A program made the translations under genes and the position numbers. The notes under the pieces were generated by a model, which was given only the letters and a program-made list of their open reading frames with translations, did not search any database and was not told the DNA's origin. Of a stretch of DNA of 64,000 bases, positions 51,722 through 63,261 are shown piece after piece. Source of the stretch: Catonia carolina. Lineage: Eukaryota > Arthropoda > Insecta > Hemiptera > Achilidae. Positions within the stretch are counted from its first letter, which is position 1; each line of letters begins with the position of its first letter. The stretch is taken from contig JAQMRL010000005.1 in assembly GCA_035578175.1 (NCBI GenBank), positions 55,285,722-55,349,721 of the forward strand. The letters are read 5' to 3'.

Positions 51722-52098
51722 TGTTGTTGTTTAGGTCACCAGCCGAAAGGCTGGTTTACTAAGTTGTTGGGGCTTTACTAAGTAAAACGAGGAGTGAGGT
51801 GAATTACAAATTCCTTCCTCACTGAGAGGAAAAGTATGCTTAACAGCATGCCAGGGCCTCAGAAAAACGTCACTTTCCATTCTGCACGTGACACCTTCAT
51901 TTCATTCACCGCAGGGTCTAGCTGTATAATGAAATTCTTTACTCTCAGCGGAGATAACTTTGACTTGTGTCTTTTACACCTCTTCTTTTTCTACTACCTC
52001 TACCTCTACCTCTTCTGTTTTTAAATGCTTTAGTCATACAATTGGCTGACCATGTGATTAAACACAGAACTATTTTTAGTAGTTCTGGAACTACCAGA
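51722..52098 (-). mobile_element. Rep-B copy 8, 5'-truncated
   Basis: TGTTGTTTAGGTCACCAGCC start. The 5' terminus is cut at GTAGTTCTGGAACTACCAGA, where it joins a Jockey-like fragment. A short pyrimidine-rich expansion (TCTTCTTTTTCTACTACCTC) lies inside. Confidence 0.9.
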
Positions 52099-52400
52099 CG
52101 TTTGACTGGAACGTTGGATGATAGCAAGATTCGATTTCGTAGATGATTCACAAAGCGGTAACCCACAAGTCCACAGCGGTTTCAATATGACTTTGTACAG
52201 TAGGAGCTTGCTCTGTAATGACAGCTGTGAACGTTTGTTCATCCTCCAAAATAAATATCTCAGCTTCAATCCTAATTTTTTGCATGTATTTCAAATATAT
52301 TTGAACCAGGTAAGACGTCGATCTAAGTCCATTCCCAATTATTTCACATCGTCTGACTGAGAACTGATACGAATAAATTTATTGGTATTGGTGGACATCC
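52099..52400 (-). pseudogene. Jockey-like reverse transcriptase C-terminal fragment
   Basis: The minus strand reads LGMDLDRRLTWFKYI, a stop, NTCKKLGLKLRYLFWRMNKR, SQLSLQSKLLLYKVILKPLW and TCGLPLCESS...IIQRSS. This is the Jockey thumb region (LDRRLTW, K.L.LLY..ILKP.WTYG). In-frame stops show it is dead. Rep-B copy 8 cuts it at the point where IQRFQS would continue. Confidence 0.75.
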
Positions 52401-53639
52401 TCAAAGTAAATGTAATATGTCTCGATTTTTGAAATGCTAAAAATTATTCAACATGTTCGTGGAAAACTAATGACGAAAAAGATAAAAAACGATGATATTT
52501 GTCTAGCGTGTATGATGGACTATTCTTGTTTTAAATGATTCACGGTAATTTCTCCTCGTGTCTGCGGTTAAATTTTCTCTTTTTTTGACCGCCCCGAAGT
52601 TTGTCGCATCTGAATAAAGAACGAATGTACGAAGAAAAAGAGAAAAAATTGAGAAAGAAAGACTTATGACGTCAAATGAAGTGCTCTACAATAACATGTC
52701 TGGCACTTTGTCAATTTAAATTTTATTTTCTTTATCCTCCATCAAGTTGCAACGGATGCCAGATCACCGGCACCCACTTTTTTAGTGTCTCATGACTAGG
52801 TGCATGGTTAAATTGTATAATTATAATCGACGGTCAATAATTAAGTCTTAATTTAATCATAAATTTAATCAAATGAATCGTTACAAATTTATTACAGTTA
52901 TTAAAATTGTGTTTCATTGGTTATTTTACTTTACAAGACGTATCATTGTGCATTGTGTAATGAAATGACAAGCGTCAATAATCCAGTCGTCAAAAATTTG
53001 GATATCTGTATTATATGATAAAATACTGAGTAATATATTTAAATTTTGATTTTTTAAAAAATAAAATTACAATGTTAAATTTTATTTACAATTCATTTTT
53101 AAGTAATTTGCCAATTCTCATTTCAATCTTTCTATAAATTTCATAAATTTTCCGTGCGACCAAATTTGATTTTACATTTCTTTTACTAAGAAATAATATC
53201 AGAAGAAAAAAATCAGTAATTAAGATTATCCTATTAAATGAAGCAGAATTCAATTTAGAATACTTTTCAGAATGTAGTAAAGCTATACCTATTGTATTCA
53301 TTGAGTGTTGGAAGTAATCAGTTCACATGAACACATGTTTCAGCCAATGACTCACTGTTCATGTGATACCAACATACCAATCACATTTAGGTTGTTAAAG
53401 TGATATCATTAAACCCATACAGTTTGTGCTACAAATAGATTGCTTATTAAACAGAGCTTGAAGCAGTACTTCTATTTGCTGTTTGCTTTACTGTCATCTC
53501 TAGTTGAATGGACTATAATCTTCTGAGGTAGTATCCAACTGTGAACAAAGTACTTTTTCGAAGTTTTGAAATTTTTTTTAAGTTAATTCACGAATTAATT
53601 TCTTTCTGAGCAAATCATCATACAGAACAATCATCATCA
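52401..53639. other. AT-rich stretch, nothing recognised
   Basis: No gene or family member was found. Confidence 0.4.
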
Positions 53640-53893
53640 GAAAAATCATATGACTTTTCTCGCGGTTACCGACCCATCCAAAATAGGCATATGCGATGTA
53701 AATACACTATACAGAATTGGGGATGGCATTGTCCCTTGGGGTACTCCAGCGTTAATTTTGTGCAGCTCAGAGTAAGCAGTACCGTACTGAACCTCGACTT
53801 CTTGGTGTTGTGCGACGTGAGCCCCACTTTAAGTGTTTTGCGTTAAAATCCCCTCCTGCCATAAAGTAATCGTCTATATCAGTCCACAAATAT
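53640..53893 (-). pseudogene. Jockey-like LINE with endonuclease motif fused to RT motif by deletion
   Basis: The minus strand gives FMAGGDFNAKHLKWGSRRTT PRSR (endonuclease, compare GDWNAKH..WGSR in Jockey), then after about 40 bp LHKINAGVPQGTMPSPILYS VFTSHMP (RT domain 4-5, compare AGVPQGS.L.P.LY). In intact elements these lie hundreds of residues apart, so a large internal deletion joined them. There are frameshifts between the parts. Confidence 0.65.
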
Positions 53894-54590
53894 CGTCTTC
53901 TTCTTCTTCTTTTTCTTCTTCTTTTTCTATCGCTTTCGGATTAGGCGCTACGCCTGTTCCAGCCTCAAACCACCTTTTTCTTGGTCTACCCAAAAGCTTC
54001 TTCTTCCAATTGGACAATTTGCAATGCTTGGACCATAACCCTTTCCTGCTCATTCTTGTGACATGATTTTTCTATCGAGTCCTGTACCTGCTCATTTTCT
54101 CTAGGATGGTTTTATTCTCTATTTCTCTTCTGATGTCACTACTACAAATCTGATATCGCAGGGAGCATCCCTTCATCGATCTCATGAAACTCATTTCAGC
54201 AGCTTTTACTATGTATAATTGGACTTTTCTTAGCACCCATGATTCGCAACCATATTGACGCAGGGGAGCTGCCATTACGTCATACATACATGAACATGTA
54301 TGTATTGTATCTTTCCTTGTTTTCTTACTAAAGACCTTCTTCATGAAGCCGCAACTGTCTGAAATTTATTTACCCTTTCCAAAATTTCTTCATCATCTTT
54401 GTATGTGATATTGCAGCTCAGATATGGGAAATGGGAAACTTATTCCAAAATCCTGTCATTAAGTACTATTTTCGAGCGAACTGGATCTTTACCAGCGAAA
54501 GTCATTATCTTCGTTTCCTTGCTGATACAATATCCACAAATATTTAACTGAAATATCCTGTTTTACTGTCTTAAAGTTGAGATCTCCAAA
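53894..54590 (-). pseudogene. RTE-like LINE fragment with a GAA-repeat tail
   Basis: With frameshifts, the minus strand reads IMTFAGKDPVRSKIVLNDRI, HFPYLSCNITYKDDEEILER VNKFQTVAAS, KKVFSKKTRKDTI, AAPLRQYGCESWVL, KAAEMSFMRSMKGCSLRYQI, KMSRYRTR and finally LLGRPRKRWFEAGTGVAPNP. The order equals the C-terminal third of the LINE at 8.5 kb but the sequence is diverged. The tail is a (GAA)n run, the complement of 53896-53928. The weakest match is at 54530-54590. Confidence 0.75.
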
Positions 54591-55948
54591 ATAAATATGT
54601 TGCTTGGAATTTGCAGATATACCCAAAAATGTATAAAAAGTAAATACAAATACTTTGTACTCGTGTAAAATATATCTAATGTTACTTACGTGGATTAATA
54701 CAAAATATAAAGCAAGGCAAAATAACACATTAACACGGTTTAGGTCGAAGGAAACCTCGTGGCTAAAAAACCTACGGGGTAGTATGGAATAAATAGGGGT
54801 ACGCTTGTTAAATTGGTTGCCAATGAGGTGAAAATTGCTATGGTTACCAACGTGCTAAAAGATGAGAAGAAGGTGTAAAATTTAACAAAATATTGATGCA
54901 AATTTTTTAAATAAGGATGTAAATTCAAATTAAATTTTATTACACAGTGAAGAGAATTTTAAATAACGCATTTTTATATTTTTATTGCATACTCTTACCA
55001 AATTCATTTTCTTGTCGGGATTTCGATAAAGTGAAACAGTTTTCTTCAATGGAATGCTGCTAATTTTGCGCAGACGCTGTCTGGTTCTTCTACCAAACCA
55101 ACTGACATCAGTGATTTTTTTTACTACAATGAGATTAAATTGGCAATTTTCGAGTTTTTTTTTTTATTAAACTCTTTGGGTTTGTCTCTACAGTGTAATA
55201 ACAATTTTAATTTCCTGTATTTTTCTTTCTGAGATATGTTTAGTTTATCTTTCAAATTTAATGATTTCTTTACATAATTTCACATAAATAAAAATAAACT
55301 TAGTTAATGAAAATTGTTCATTTTCTCTCTTTTTACAACAGAAAATTGTATATTGGTGAAGTGTATTTACTAAATTTACTGACGTGACCTTCAATTACAA
55401 AAGGACTTGTGTGTCATGAAATTAATTTTCTCTTTGGAATTTTTAGTGCTCTAAAATCCTTCCCGCTCGTTTTCCATTAAGACTTTTTAAAGTGTTCTTG
55501 AGAATTTATATATTTTTTTCTAATAAGTAAAAAATTTGACATATTACTTAGTAAACTTTTTAATTTTTAACAGAAAGTTTAATACTTTTAAAACTTTATA
55601 TATAAGGTTTAAAGCAATTTGTATAAGTCAAGGTGTGAAGGTTTTCAACCAAAATAGTCTAGCTGAAAGTTTGCTGTAATAATGATGTTTTGAAATTCGA
55701 GCCCATTCTGTAAAATGAAACGCTTCTAGGTACAAAATTATTATTTTAATAAATACACAACACCTTTCTTTTTTTCTACCAGCAATCTTATTTTTATGTT
55801 AATTCTTTAAATTTATGTTGCTCTTATCTAATTGTATTGTAATTACTCGTACATTAATAGTAAATATTTTAATTCAATCTTAGATTTCCCAGCTACTCGA
55901 TTCATGTGTCAATACTACTTGATCTTGTAAATGTTAATTTACATTAAT
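54591..55948. other. AT-rich stretch, nothing recognised
   Basis: No gene or known family was seen. Confidence 0.4.
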
Positions 55949-56585
55949 TCTTCTTCTTCAGGTGCCTTCTCCATTACGGAGGTTGGCTATCATCATGGTT
56001 AGTCGTACTTTGTCTACTGCTGCTTTGAAAAGGTCATGCGACGAGCAGTTAAACTCTTCTCTCAGGTTTCTTAACCAGGATATTCTTCTGCGTCCCACCG
56101 AGCGTTTACCAACGATTTTTCCTTGAATTATGAGATACAGAATCTCGTATTTAGGCCCCTCATAATGTGTCCAAGGTATGTCAGTTTCCTTATCTTTATG
56201 CTTTGCAGGATTTCCAGCTCTTTCCCCATTCTTCCCCCATTCTTCCATTCACCCATTTGTCACCCTTTCCGTCCACGGTATTCGAAGTATTCTCCGGTAG
56301 GTCCATATTTCAAACGCTTGTAGTCGGGTCTCACATTCCTTGGTGAGTGTCCACGCCTCTATCCCATACAAGAGGATGGGAAAGACGTAGCACTTCATGA
56401 AGCGGGTCCTGGTTTCAAGGCTCAGGTCGCGGGCCGATAGAAGAGGACTCATTTTTAGGAATGCTGCCCTGGGTTTTTCAATTCTGATTTTTATTTCTGG
56501 CAGGTGGCTTGCACTGCAGTTGACTCGGGTTCCCAGATAGTTAAAGGCTTCCACTTGTTCGATTCTGTCTTGCCCAGCAAAAAGT
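55949..56585 (-). pseudogene. LINE fragment (reverse transcriptase C-terminal region) with one frameshift
   Basis: FAGQDRIEQVEAFNYLGTRV starts the fragment near 56585, then KIRIEKPRAAFLKM, KCYVFPILLYGIEAWTLTKE, QAFEIWTYRRILRIPWTERV TN; after a frameshift near 56249 come KGKIVGKRSVGRRRISWLRN-type residues (actual QGKIVGKRSVGRRRISWLRN) and VRLTMMIANLRNGEGT, then a stop. The pattern is common in RTE/CR1-like LINEs of insects. The tail is a short (GAA)n run, the complement of 55949-55960. It is 5'-truncated just upstream of the YLG motif. Confidence 0.8.
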
Positions 56586-57005
56586 TGTTGTTTAGATTAA
56601 TTACATGCCATTAATTTTTTACTTCTTTTAAAAAAATTCCATTGAGAAATTTTATTGGTTTTGTTTACAACGTTCTTTTTTTGACATTTTCAATTCAAAT
56701 TTAGTAGTCTATCTGTTATTATATTAATATAACAATTTCTTAATGTGAAGCTAATGTTCCAAAACTTGATTTACTTGAAGGAGCGTGCAGTCATCACCAC
56801 TGTCCTACAGTTGGCCATGAAGATCCCTTGGCCAGAGGCGTTTTAAACGTGTGGGCTGAGTACCCGGTATCGCCCTAGTGTATTTGTTTTGTATAAGAGG
56901 GTTGTCATGTAATTCAAATTTGTCATGCATCGTCTTCTATAGTTGTTTCACGACATCAGTTACTTACGTATGGGATTTGTAAATCTTTGTCCAACATTCA
57001 ACGTT
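56586..57005. other. stretch without a recognised feature
   Basis: 56780-56900 is less AT-rich but matches nothing else in the window. Confidence 0.4.
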
Positions 57006-57314
57006 GAAAAAAATCGATTTTTTAAGATTTCAGCCGTAGTATCCATTTTATGACAAAAGTGTATATAATCAAATTTATAGAAAATTAAAAGATCTACAAC
57101 TTTTGTTTTAAACATATTTCTCTACACAGCCGAGTTTAGTGTAAAAAAGTGACTTTCCGTATTTTTAAGCTAAACTAAGGTTAGTTTTCATTTTGCATCA
57201 TTCACTCATGATGAAAATAAGGTTATGTTTTTTGTTTATTACAAATATTAGGTTATATTATTATTCATTATTTTTATTGGCAAGAGAAAGTCATGTGAGT
57301 GTTTCAAACCAGAT
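57006..57314 (+). mobile_element. Rep-A copy 15, 3' third only
   Basis: It starts in internal unit 2 (AAATCGATTTTTTAAGATTT) and runs to GGCAAGAGAAAGTCATGTGA and CAAACCAGA. Confidence 0.88.
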
Positions 57315-57429
57315 TTTTTAAAATAGTATAGCAAACTTCCACATACAAATCAAAACTACTCCACATAGTTTCATTGTCCCTTTCTACAAAAAAATTCTTT
57401 AATTTCCCTCAATAATTAAATTCGAACTG

Positions 57430-57630
57430 TCAATTTGATTTATTGTTAATCTCATTAATGGAATCGTACTCTCTTTGTTCTGTTGCATTTTGATTAGATT
57501 TAATTATATGCTCATCATCTTCGTCTAAAAAATCTTTTTCTAAGATCTTTCTCATATCATCATATCCATGAAAAACCTTCAAAATGTTTCTTCTCTTCAT
57601 TGAGAAAAGAAACTGATGTGGTATTGACAT
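57430..57630 (-). CDS. short acidic open frame, unidentified
   Basis: The 66-residue frame (VFHGYDDMRKILEKDFLDED, then DEHIIKSNQNATEQ) is charged and not low-complexity. It vaguely recalls the acidic N-terminus of some transposases such as piggyBac. No domain is recognised, and there are no neighbours to support it. It may be a chance frame. Confidence 0.15.
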   Translation of the reverse strand: MSIPHQFLFSMKRRNILKVFHGYDDMRKILEKDFLDEDDEHIIKSNQNATEQREYDSINEINNKSN

Positions 57631-58009
57631 GTACGAAGAACAAATGGAGACAGATTGATAACAGATTGAAATCCAATGGGAAGGTACAAGAGATGCAGAT
57701 CCCGGTGTATCTCAACAGATTAGACGGACGAGGCCATGAAGAGGAGAGGACTTCGAGAGGGGGATTAGATTGATCGGGACAAGTGAAGGCGGAGAGTAAG
57801 GGAGGGGTGGCGGTGATAACCGTATGAATACCCATAAAATAAATTAAAAGGTACTTACTACAACGGCTTGTTAGTTTTCGTGAAAGGTTGTCAAGTAAAT
57901 GCAAAGTTGAACGTGACTTGTGGGTACTCTTGAACAAATCTTTCACAGAATTTAGGACAAAAGGTATTTGCAATTCTGGGTTTAAAATTTTATTTCTAAC
58001 TTAAAAAAT
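57631..58009. other. stretch with a GC-richer patch
   Basis: 57700-57830 (GGACGAGGCCATGAAGAGGA, GGCGGAGAGTAAGGGAGGGG) is GC-richer than its surroundings, with no recognised homology. Confidence 0.35.
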
Positions 58010-58759
58010 CTAGTGTGAAACACTCACACAATTTTCTCTTGCCAATGAAAATAATTAACAATAAACTTAACATTACTAATAAACATTAGAAATAAACAAA
58101 AAACTAACCTCAATGAACATATTCTAATTTTAATCATGGGTGAAAGACGCAAAATGAAAATAACCTCAGTTTGGCTTAAAAATACGGAAAATCGCTCTTT
58201 CACACTAAACTAGGCCTGTAGAGAAAAATGCTCTAAATGAAATTTGTAGGTATTTTAATTTCCTATAAATTTGATTATACACTTTTGTCGTAAAATGCAT
58301 ACTAAGGCCGAAATCTTAAAAAAATCGATTTTTCACACGTTTTCGTGAGAAAAAAAACAGAAAATCGCTAATTTTCGCTAAACTAAGCGTTATAAAAAAA
58401 CATTTAAATAATAGTTGTAGGATTTTAAATTCTCTACAACTTTTATTATGTAAATTTTTATGCTTAAATTCATATTAAAGCCACAATCTTACAAAAAACA
58501 ATTTTTTTACGTGAAAACAGCGTCACCAAGAATTTCAGCAAACATGGCGCCAACCCTATCTTGTAGAGCATAAAAAATTTGTAAACCAGGTGCTTTTTAA
58601 AAAAATCGTAGGAGGCGTTTTTAAGAAAATCGCAAAAAAGTGAAAAATTACACGAATAAACTACTACTTCCGGTTGGCCGATTTTGATGAAAATGTTCGT
58701 GTCGGGTCTTCTAGGGGTACCTAACTTAAGTTTCAAGTTCATAAGATGTTCTGTTCACA

Positions 58760-58791
<32 letters not shown>

Positions 58792-58918
58792 GACCAATCG
58801 CTAGAAACATGTTTTTTTGGATTCAGGGGGTCTGAAAACGTGTAGATCCGGTGAAAACTCGATTTCGAAAAATCTAATAATAAAATATTTTATATTCATA
58901 TAGGCAAGAAAAAGTAAA
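58010..58918 (-). mobile_element. Rep-A copy 16
   Basis: From TCTAGTGTGAAACACTCACA to TATAGGCAAGAAAAAGT. The CA tract is at 58757-58791. About 30 bp at the 5' end (CATGAAAACAATACTTTCCT) has been altered to ATAATAAAATATTTTA. Confidence 0.9.
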
Positions 58919-59397
58919 AGTAGCTTGTAAAGGCTGTCATAATTCTTATGAGATACTTTTAATTTCGTACAAATTTTCAAATGACGTTTTAAGTTAGATA
59001 ATTTAGTTAAACCGTAAATCTGTGAGTTGTATAGAGGAGAACATACTTGCGTGTGTAATTTTGGGACAATGACAATTTATTTGTATTTTTGAAGAAAGAC
59101 TATGTTTATATTGGCGTTCAAATGCTGAATTTAGCAACAAATATTTGTGTTTCTTACTTGTTTTAAAAGTTAGTTGGTTTATTTTAATAAAAATCAACCC
59201 GACATACATGTCAAGTCTTTGTGAGCGGTTGAATTTCTATGTAAACGGGTTGGCATTCACGAAGACAGAGTGTGAAAGTTACACGAAAATATTTGGCTGT
59301 GTGTTTTATTTTCAAGGTTTTTTTAATTCTTGTACGGTGATTAGAATATGTTTCAGTGGTTTTTCGATGTTTGTATAAAAAATAACGTTAAACGTTT
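58919..59397. other. AT-rich stretch, nothing recognised
   Basis: No gene or known family was seen. Confidence 0.4.
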
Positions 59398-59480
59398 GTA
59401 ACCTCAACCGGGAATCGATTCAGTAACCTAAAAACAGTATCAGTTCATTGCAGCTACAACACTGTAGCCAATCGATTTTA
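59398..59480 (-). repeat. degenerate tRNA-like SINE head
   Basis: The minus strand contains GAATCGATTCCCGGTTGAGG, resembling the B box of SINE-3, and TGGCTACAGTGTTGTAGCTG, resembling a decayed A box. No cloverleaf forms and no body was recognised. Confidence 0.35.
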
Positions 59481-60519
59481 ATTATTTTCAAGGATTCAAT
59501 CTGAATTAGATTACTCAGAAGTAACTCAGATTTTCTCTTATTTTTGGATATTTTCTTTTTTTCTCCTCCTTAATACGAATACTTCAACTTTTCTCAGAAA
59601 AAGCTTTTCTTCTTTCTTTTAAAATTGTGTTTAATTTCATTTGTTCTAACTAGAACTCTGCAGGAATTTTCAACTGAAATACTTTACTTCTAAATCCCGT
59701 TTTTTCGTAATTGTCGATTTCTATGTATGAATCCTAGTTTTTCCATTTCGTGTTGTGGTTTATACTTAAAGTTCATATTGCTTTTACTTTTCCATTCCCC
59801 TATAAGAAAGGAAAGTGTTGTTTTCATGTCAATTTTACGAAATCCAGTTCTCACCGGAAATTCACGTTTTCAGACTCCCTGAACCAAAAAAACAGCGATT
59901 GATGCTTTTGCGTGTGAAAACTACCTCAAAAACAGAATAGCTTACTAATTTGAAACTTGAAACTGAATTTAGGTACTGTAGTGGGACCCGACACGATCAT
60001 TTTGATCAAATTTGGTCAACTGGAGATAGTTTATTGTTGCAATTTTTGCTAAAACTGCTCCTACGATTATTTTTTGAAAATCGCCACATTTACTAAATTT
60101 TTTATGATATACCGATAGGGTAAACAAAATGTCTGCTGGAATTGTTGGGGGCCTATTCTCTCGTAGTGAAAAATGGTTCTTTTAAGATTGTGACCTGAAT
60201 AAATGTATTCTAGAGAAAAAAGTATATAATCAAAGTTGTAGAAAAATAAAAAACCTACATACAACTTTTACTTCAAAAAGGTTTTTTTACAAAGCTTAGT
60301 TTAGCGAAAATTTGTGATTTTTTAAATATTTTTTCATCAAAATCGGTAAAAAATGAGATTTTTAATATTGCGGCCATTTTACGACAAAGTGTGTATAAAC
60401 AAAGTTATAGGAAATTAAAAAAACCTACACCTCTTATTTCTAGCATTTTTTCTACAGAGCCTAGTTTAGCGTCAATTAGTGATTTTCCATATTTTTAAGT
60501 CCTACAGAGGTTACATTTT

Positions 60520-60688
60520 TTTAGCTTATTTAAAGTCATATCAACAGCTTGGTCATTAGCGACTACAATGGGTTATGAAACGTTGGTTGTGACTCGTTTT
60601 AATGTCCAGACCCTAGCCGGGAATCGAACCCGGGACCTCCGCATGGTTAGTCAGCGCGTTACCACTATGCTACGGAGGCGGCCGGGTT
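60520..60688 (-). mobile_element. SINE-3 copy b, inverted, in Rep-A copy 17
   Basis: Minus-strand head CCTCCGTAGCATAGTGGTAA, B box GGTCCCGGGTTCGATTCCCG and body as in copy a. Flanks GGTTACATTTT and GGTTAAATTTT resemble an 11-bp target duplication with one mismatch. Confidence 0.82.
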
Positions 60689-61217
60689 AAATTTTATTTT
60701 GTCTCATTCACTCATGATTATAACTAGGGTTCCTGTAATTTTAGTGATATGCAGGGGAAGTTTACATCTTTTTAAAAATAATATAATAATAAAATAATTA
60801 ATAAAATCAGGTTGTTTTTCATATTACATTGTTTACTCATGATTAACCATTAGTTATATTACAGTAGTATCCGTTAAATACGCTCACGGCTAAAGCGATT
60901 TTCGGTTTAAAACGCGGTTTTCATAAAGTCCCTTGATTAATGAGGTAAACACGTGCATATCTTTCCGCTTAAAACGCATTAAATCCCGCCTAATACGCGC
61001 TCAAAATTGATGACTATTTTAAAAATAAGTAATGGAAATTTCGTTATTAGTTACAGTATTTATGTAAATATGTATGTATTAGTGGTGTTATTTGTTTGTT
61101 TTTTTTTAATTAAACGTAACGTTCAAAAAAAGGTATATACATATATATATATATCTTTACGTTTATTTATGTAGTATATAAATAACCTAGATATTTATTT
61201 ATATATAACCTATTATA

Positions 61218-61690
61218 GCCATAACAGGCAGGTGGATGTCAAATTATTTGCACTCGATCTGCGAATTCCAGGGCTAAGAAAAAAGTTCTGTTTCGTATCA
61301 CGTGGTCAGCGAATTATGACTGAACTATTTAAGAACAGAAGAGGTAGAGGTGTAAAAGACACTAATCAGAGTTATCTCCTCTGATGAAATTCATTATACA
61401 GTCACACTGTGTGTGTGTGTGTGTGTGTGCGCGCGTGCGCGCGTGTGTGTGTGTTTGTGTGTGCGCGTGTGTGTGTGTGCGTGTGCGCGCGCGCGCGTGT
61501 GTGGTGAATGAAGTGAAGGTGTCAAGTGCAGGGTGCAAAGTAGATGCTTTTCGGAGGGCCTGGCATGCTGATAAGCATAGACTTCTTTTGTACTCAGTGA
61601 AGAAGGCAATTGTAAACCACCTCACTCCTCGTTTTCTTAGTAAAACCTGTAGAGGTTCAAACCAGGCTTTCGTCTGTTGACCTAAGCAAC
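61218..61690 (+). mobile_element. Rep-B copy 9 with an expanded GT microsatellite, inside the Tigger-like element
   Basis: GCCATAACAGGCAGGTGG start and CGTCTGTTGACCTAAGCAAC end. Flanks TAACCTATTA and TAACCTACAT may be a target duplication. Where other copies read CCCTGTGGTGAATGAAG, this one has about 95 bp of GT/GC repeat before GTGGTGAATGAAG. Confidence 0.9.
61409..61503. repeat. GT/GC alternating microsatellite inside Rep-B copy 9
   Basis: An alternating purine-pyrimidine run of GT with GC blocks (GTGCGCGCGTGCGCGCGTGT). Confidence 0.97.
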
Positions 61691-61951
61691 ATGTAACCTA
61701 CATGTAATTACTGCTAATAATATTGTCTCACATAACGCAGAATTTTAAAACATTTACACTTTTCTGCCTTCAATAATAATTTCTTTTAAAAGTACTCTCT
61801 TAAGATTATCTTGGCCGCTTCTCGGCTAAGACGATTTTCCGCCTAAGACGCTAATTTATGTCGGACCCATGAAAATCATATTAAGCGGACTATACTGTAT
61901 TAATTATGTACATTGACTAGAGAAAGTCGTCTGAGTGTTTCACACTAGATT

Positions 61952-63079
61952 TATATTGTTGGATATATTGAATAACTGTTTATTAAATCTATCGTTATTC
62001 ATGTTTTTATTTAAGAAAGAATTTCGCCCTTTTTATGATTGATTCTTCTATCTTTTTGATGTAGTTTAAGTCCTTATTTCAAAATAATTTTTTTTTTATT
62101 TAAGCGAGTTTGGAAATTCTCCATAGAGAATTACTGGTTTTAAAACCGTTATAATTTCATGTTTTCGAATATTTTACTTCTATAGACTTTTTTAACATTA
62201 AAGAAAAGTTATTTTAATTTCCGTATGTTTATCTTCATCGATTATTATTTTTTGATAATTTTTCCAGTAATTTATCTTAAATATTTAAAATGGTTAAAGA
62301 ATTTAACGATATTAATTTATGATAACAAATTTTAAATAATAATATTAATAATTTTTATTTTTGGCCACGATACAAATTCATTTTAAATAGTAAAAAATAA
62401 AATAATGCGCAAAAATGTTTATAAAAAAAGAGAGTGGATGTTAAAATGTAAAAAAATTAAACATCTAGTCAGACACCTGTGACAAAATACTCTTACATAC
62501 ATACATACAAATGTCTTGTCGTTGATACGGTTTAACCAAGGAAGTGAGAAATTTGGCAAAGAATTCTCATGTTCCCATATGAATAAAAAAACTATTGAAG
62601 GACTTCAAAGATATGACGATGAAGAAGGTCGAGGGGGTATTAAAAGGGGTTGGAAAGTGTGGAAATCTGAATAATAAATTCAAAATGCATACGTTCAGTA
62701 AAGGTTAGTGTTTTAACAACGAATCTACGTTGGTAGTACTTTAATAATATATGTTTTTCTTTAGTTTTTACTAACTTTGTAATATAAATGCAGTGTATTT
62801 AGGTACGGAAGATGTTTCCTGATAATTTATGGTTTTACATGTCTTATAATAAAATATATATTCGACTCTATCCATAAATCTTTTTGCTATATCATTCCTA
62901 TATTTACTATTTTATATGTTTAGTCCTTGACTCTGAATTTACCAGATCTTTAATTTAAGATCTGGTTTTAAATATACTTTAGTAATTCCTTCAATTTCTA
63001 TTAACGTAATTTATATCTTTTTTGTAAATTTTGAAAATGTTACAATTTTACTAATTGGGTATAATGCTAGGTAAAGGTG
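61952..63079. other. AT-rich stretch, nothing recognised
   Basis: A short CATA run (ACATACATACATACA) lies near 62494. No gene was recognised. Confidence 0.4.
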
Positions 63080-63261
63080 TCATTGAAATTTTAATCTACT
63101 TCTCTTCTGCCTTTCAAGGATTTGGCATATCTCCCTATTCCAAAACTTTCAAATCTACCCATCTTTTTCTCTGGCGCCCTCGTTCTGCTCACATGCTCCA
63201 ACCACAGCATTTTGTTCTGAGATACTCTGTCGTTTATAGAGAAGATGTTGGGTTCTTTCTA
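63080..63261 (-). pseudogene. LINE C-terminal fragment
   Basis: The minus strand reads RVSQNKMLWLEHVSRTRAPE KKMGRFESFGIGRYAKSLKG, like the ...W.GHV.R...R...K basic region of RTE-like LINEs. It stops where the GAT tail of the neighbouring fragment begins. Confidence 0.5.

Larger units (their letters stand above)
60862..61897. mobile_element. second pogo/Tigger-like element (non-autonomous) in Rep-A copy 17
   Basis: TA flanks both ends (60860-60861, 61898-61899). The ends are inverted: CAGTAGTATCCGTTAAATAC and, complemented, CAGTATAGTCCGCTTAATAT. Subterminal GATTTTCGG/CGGAAAATCG is also inverted. There is no transposase frame. About 563 bp is its own sequence; the rest is Rep-B copy 9. Confidence 0.75.
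59786..61951 (+). mobile_element. Rep-A copy 17, diverged subfamily, split by SINE-3 and by a Tigger-like element
   Basis: Start TTTTACTTTTCCATTCC; internal units at about 60180-60310 and 60360-60500; SINE-3 insert; continuation CTCATTCACTCATGATTATA to about 60861; Tigger-like insert; final piece 61898-61951 with ACTAGAGAAAGTCGTCTGAG and CACACTAGA. Removing both inserts restores the family order. The GT tract is gone. Confidence 0.82.

Noticed and set aside
61384..61680. Frame with Cys-Val repeats
   Set aside because: Mostly the GT microsatellite; the only meaningful part is the Rep-B frame, noted under Rep-B.
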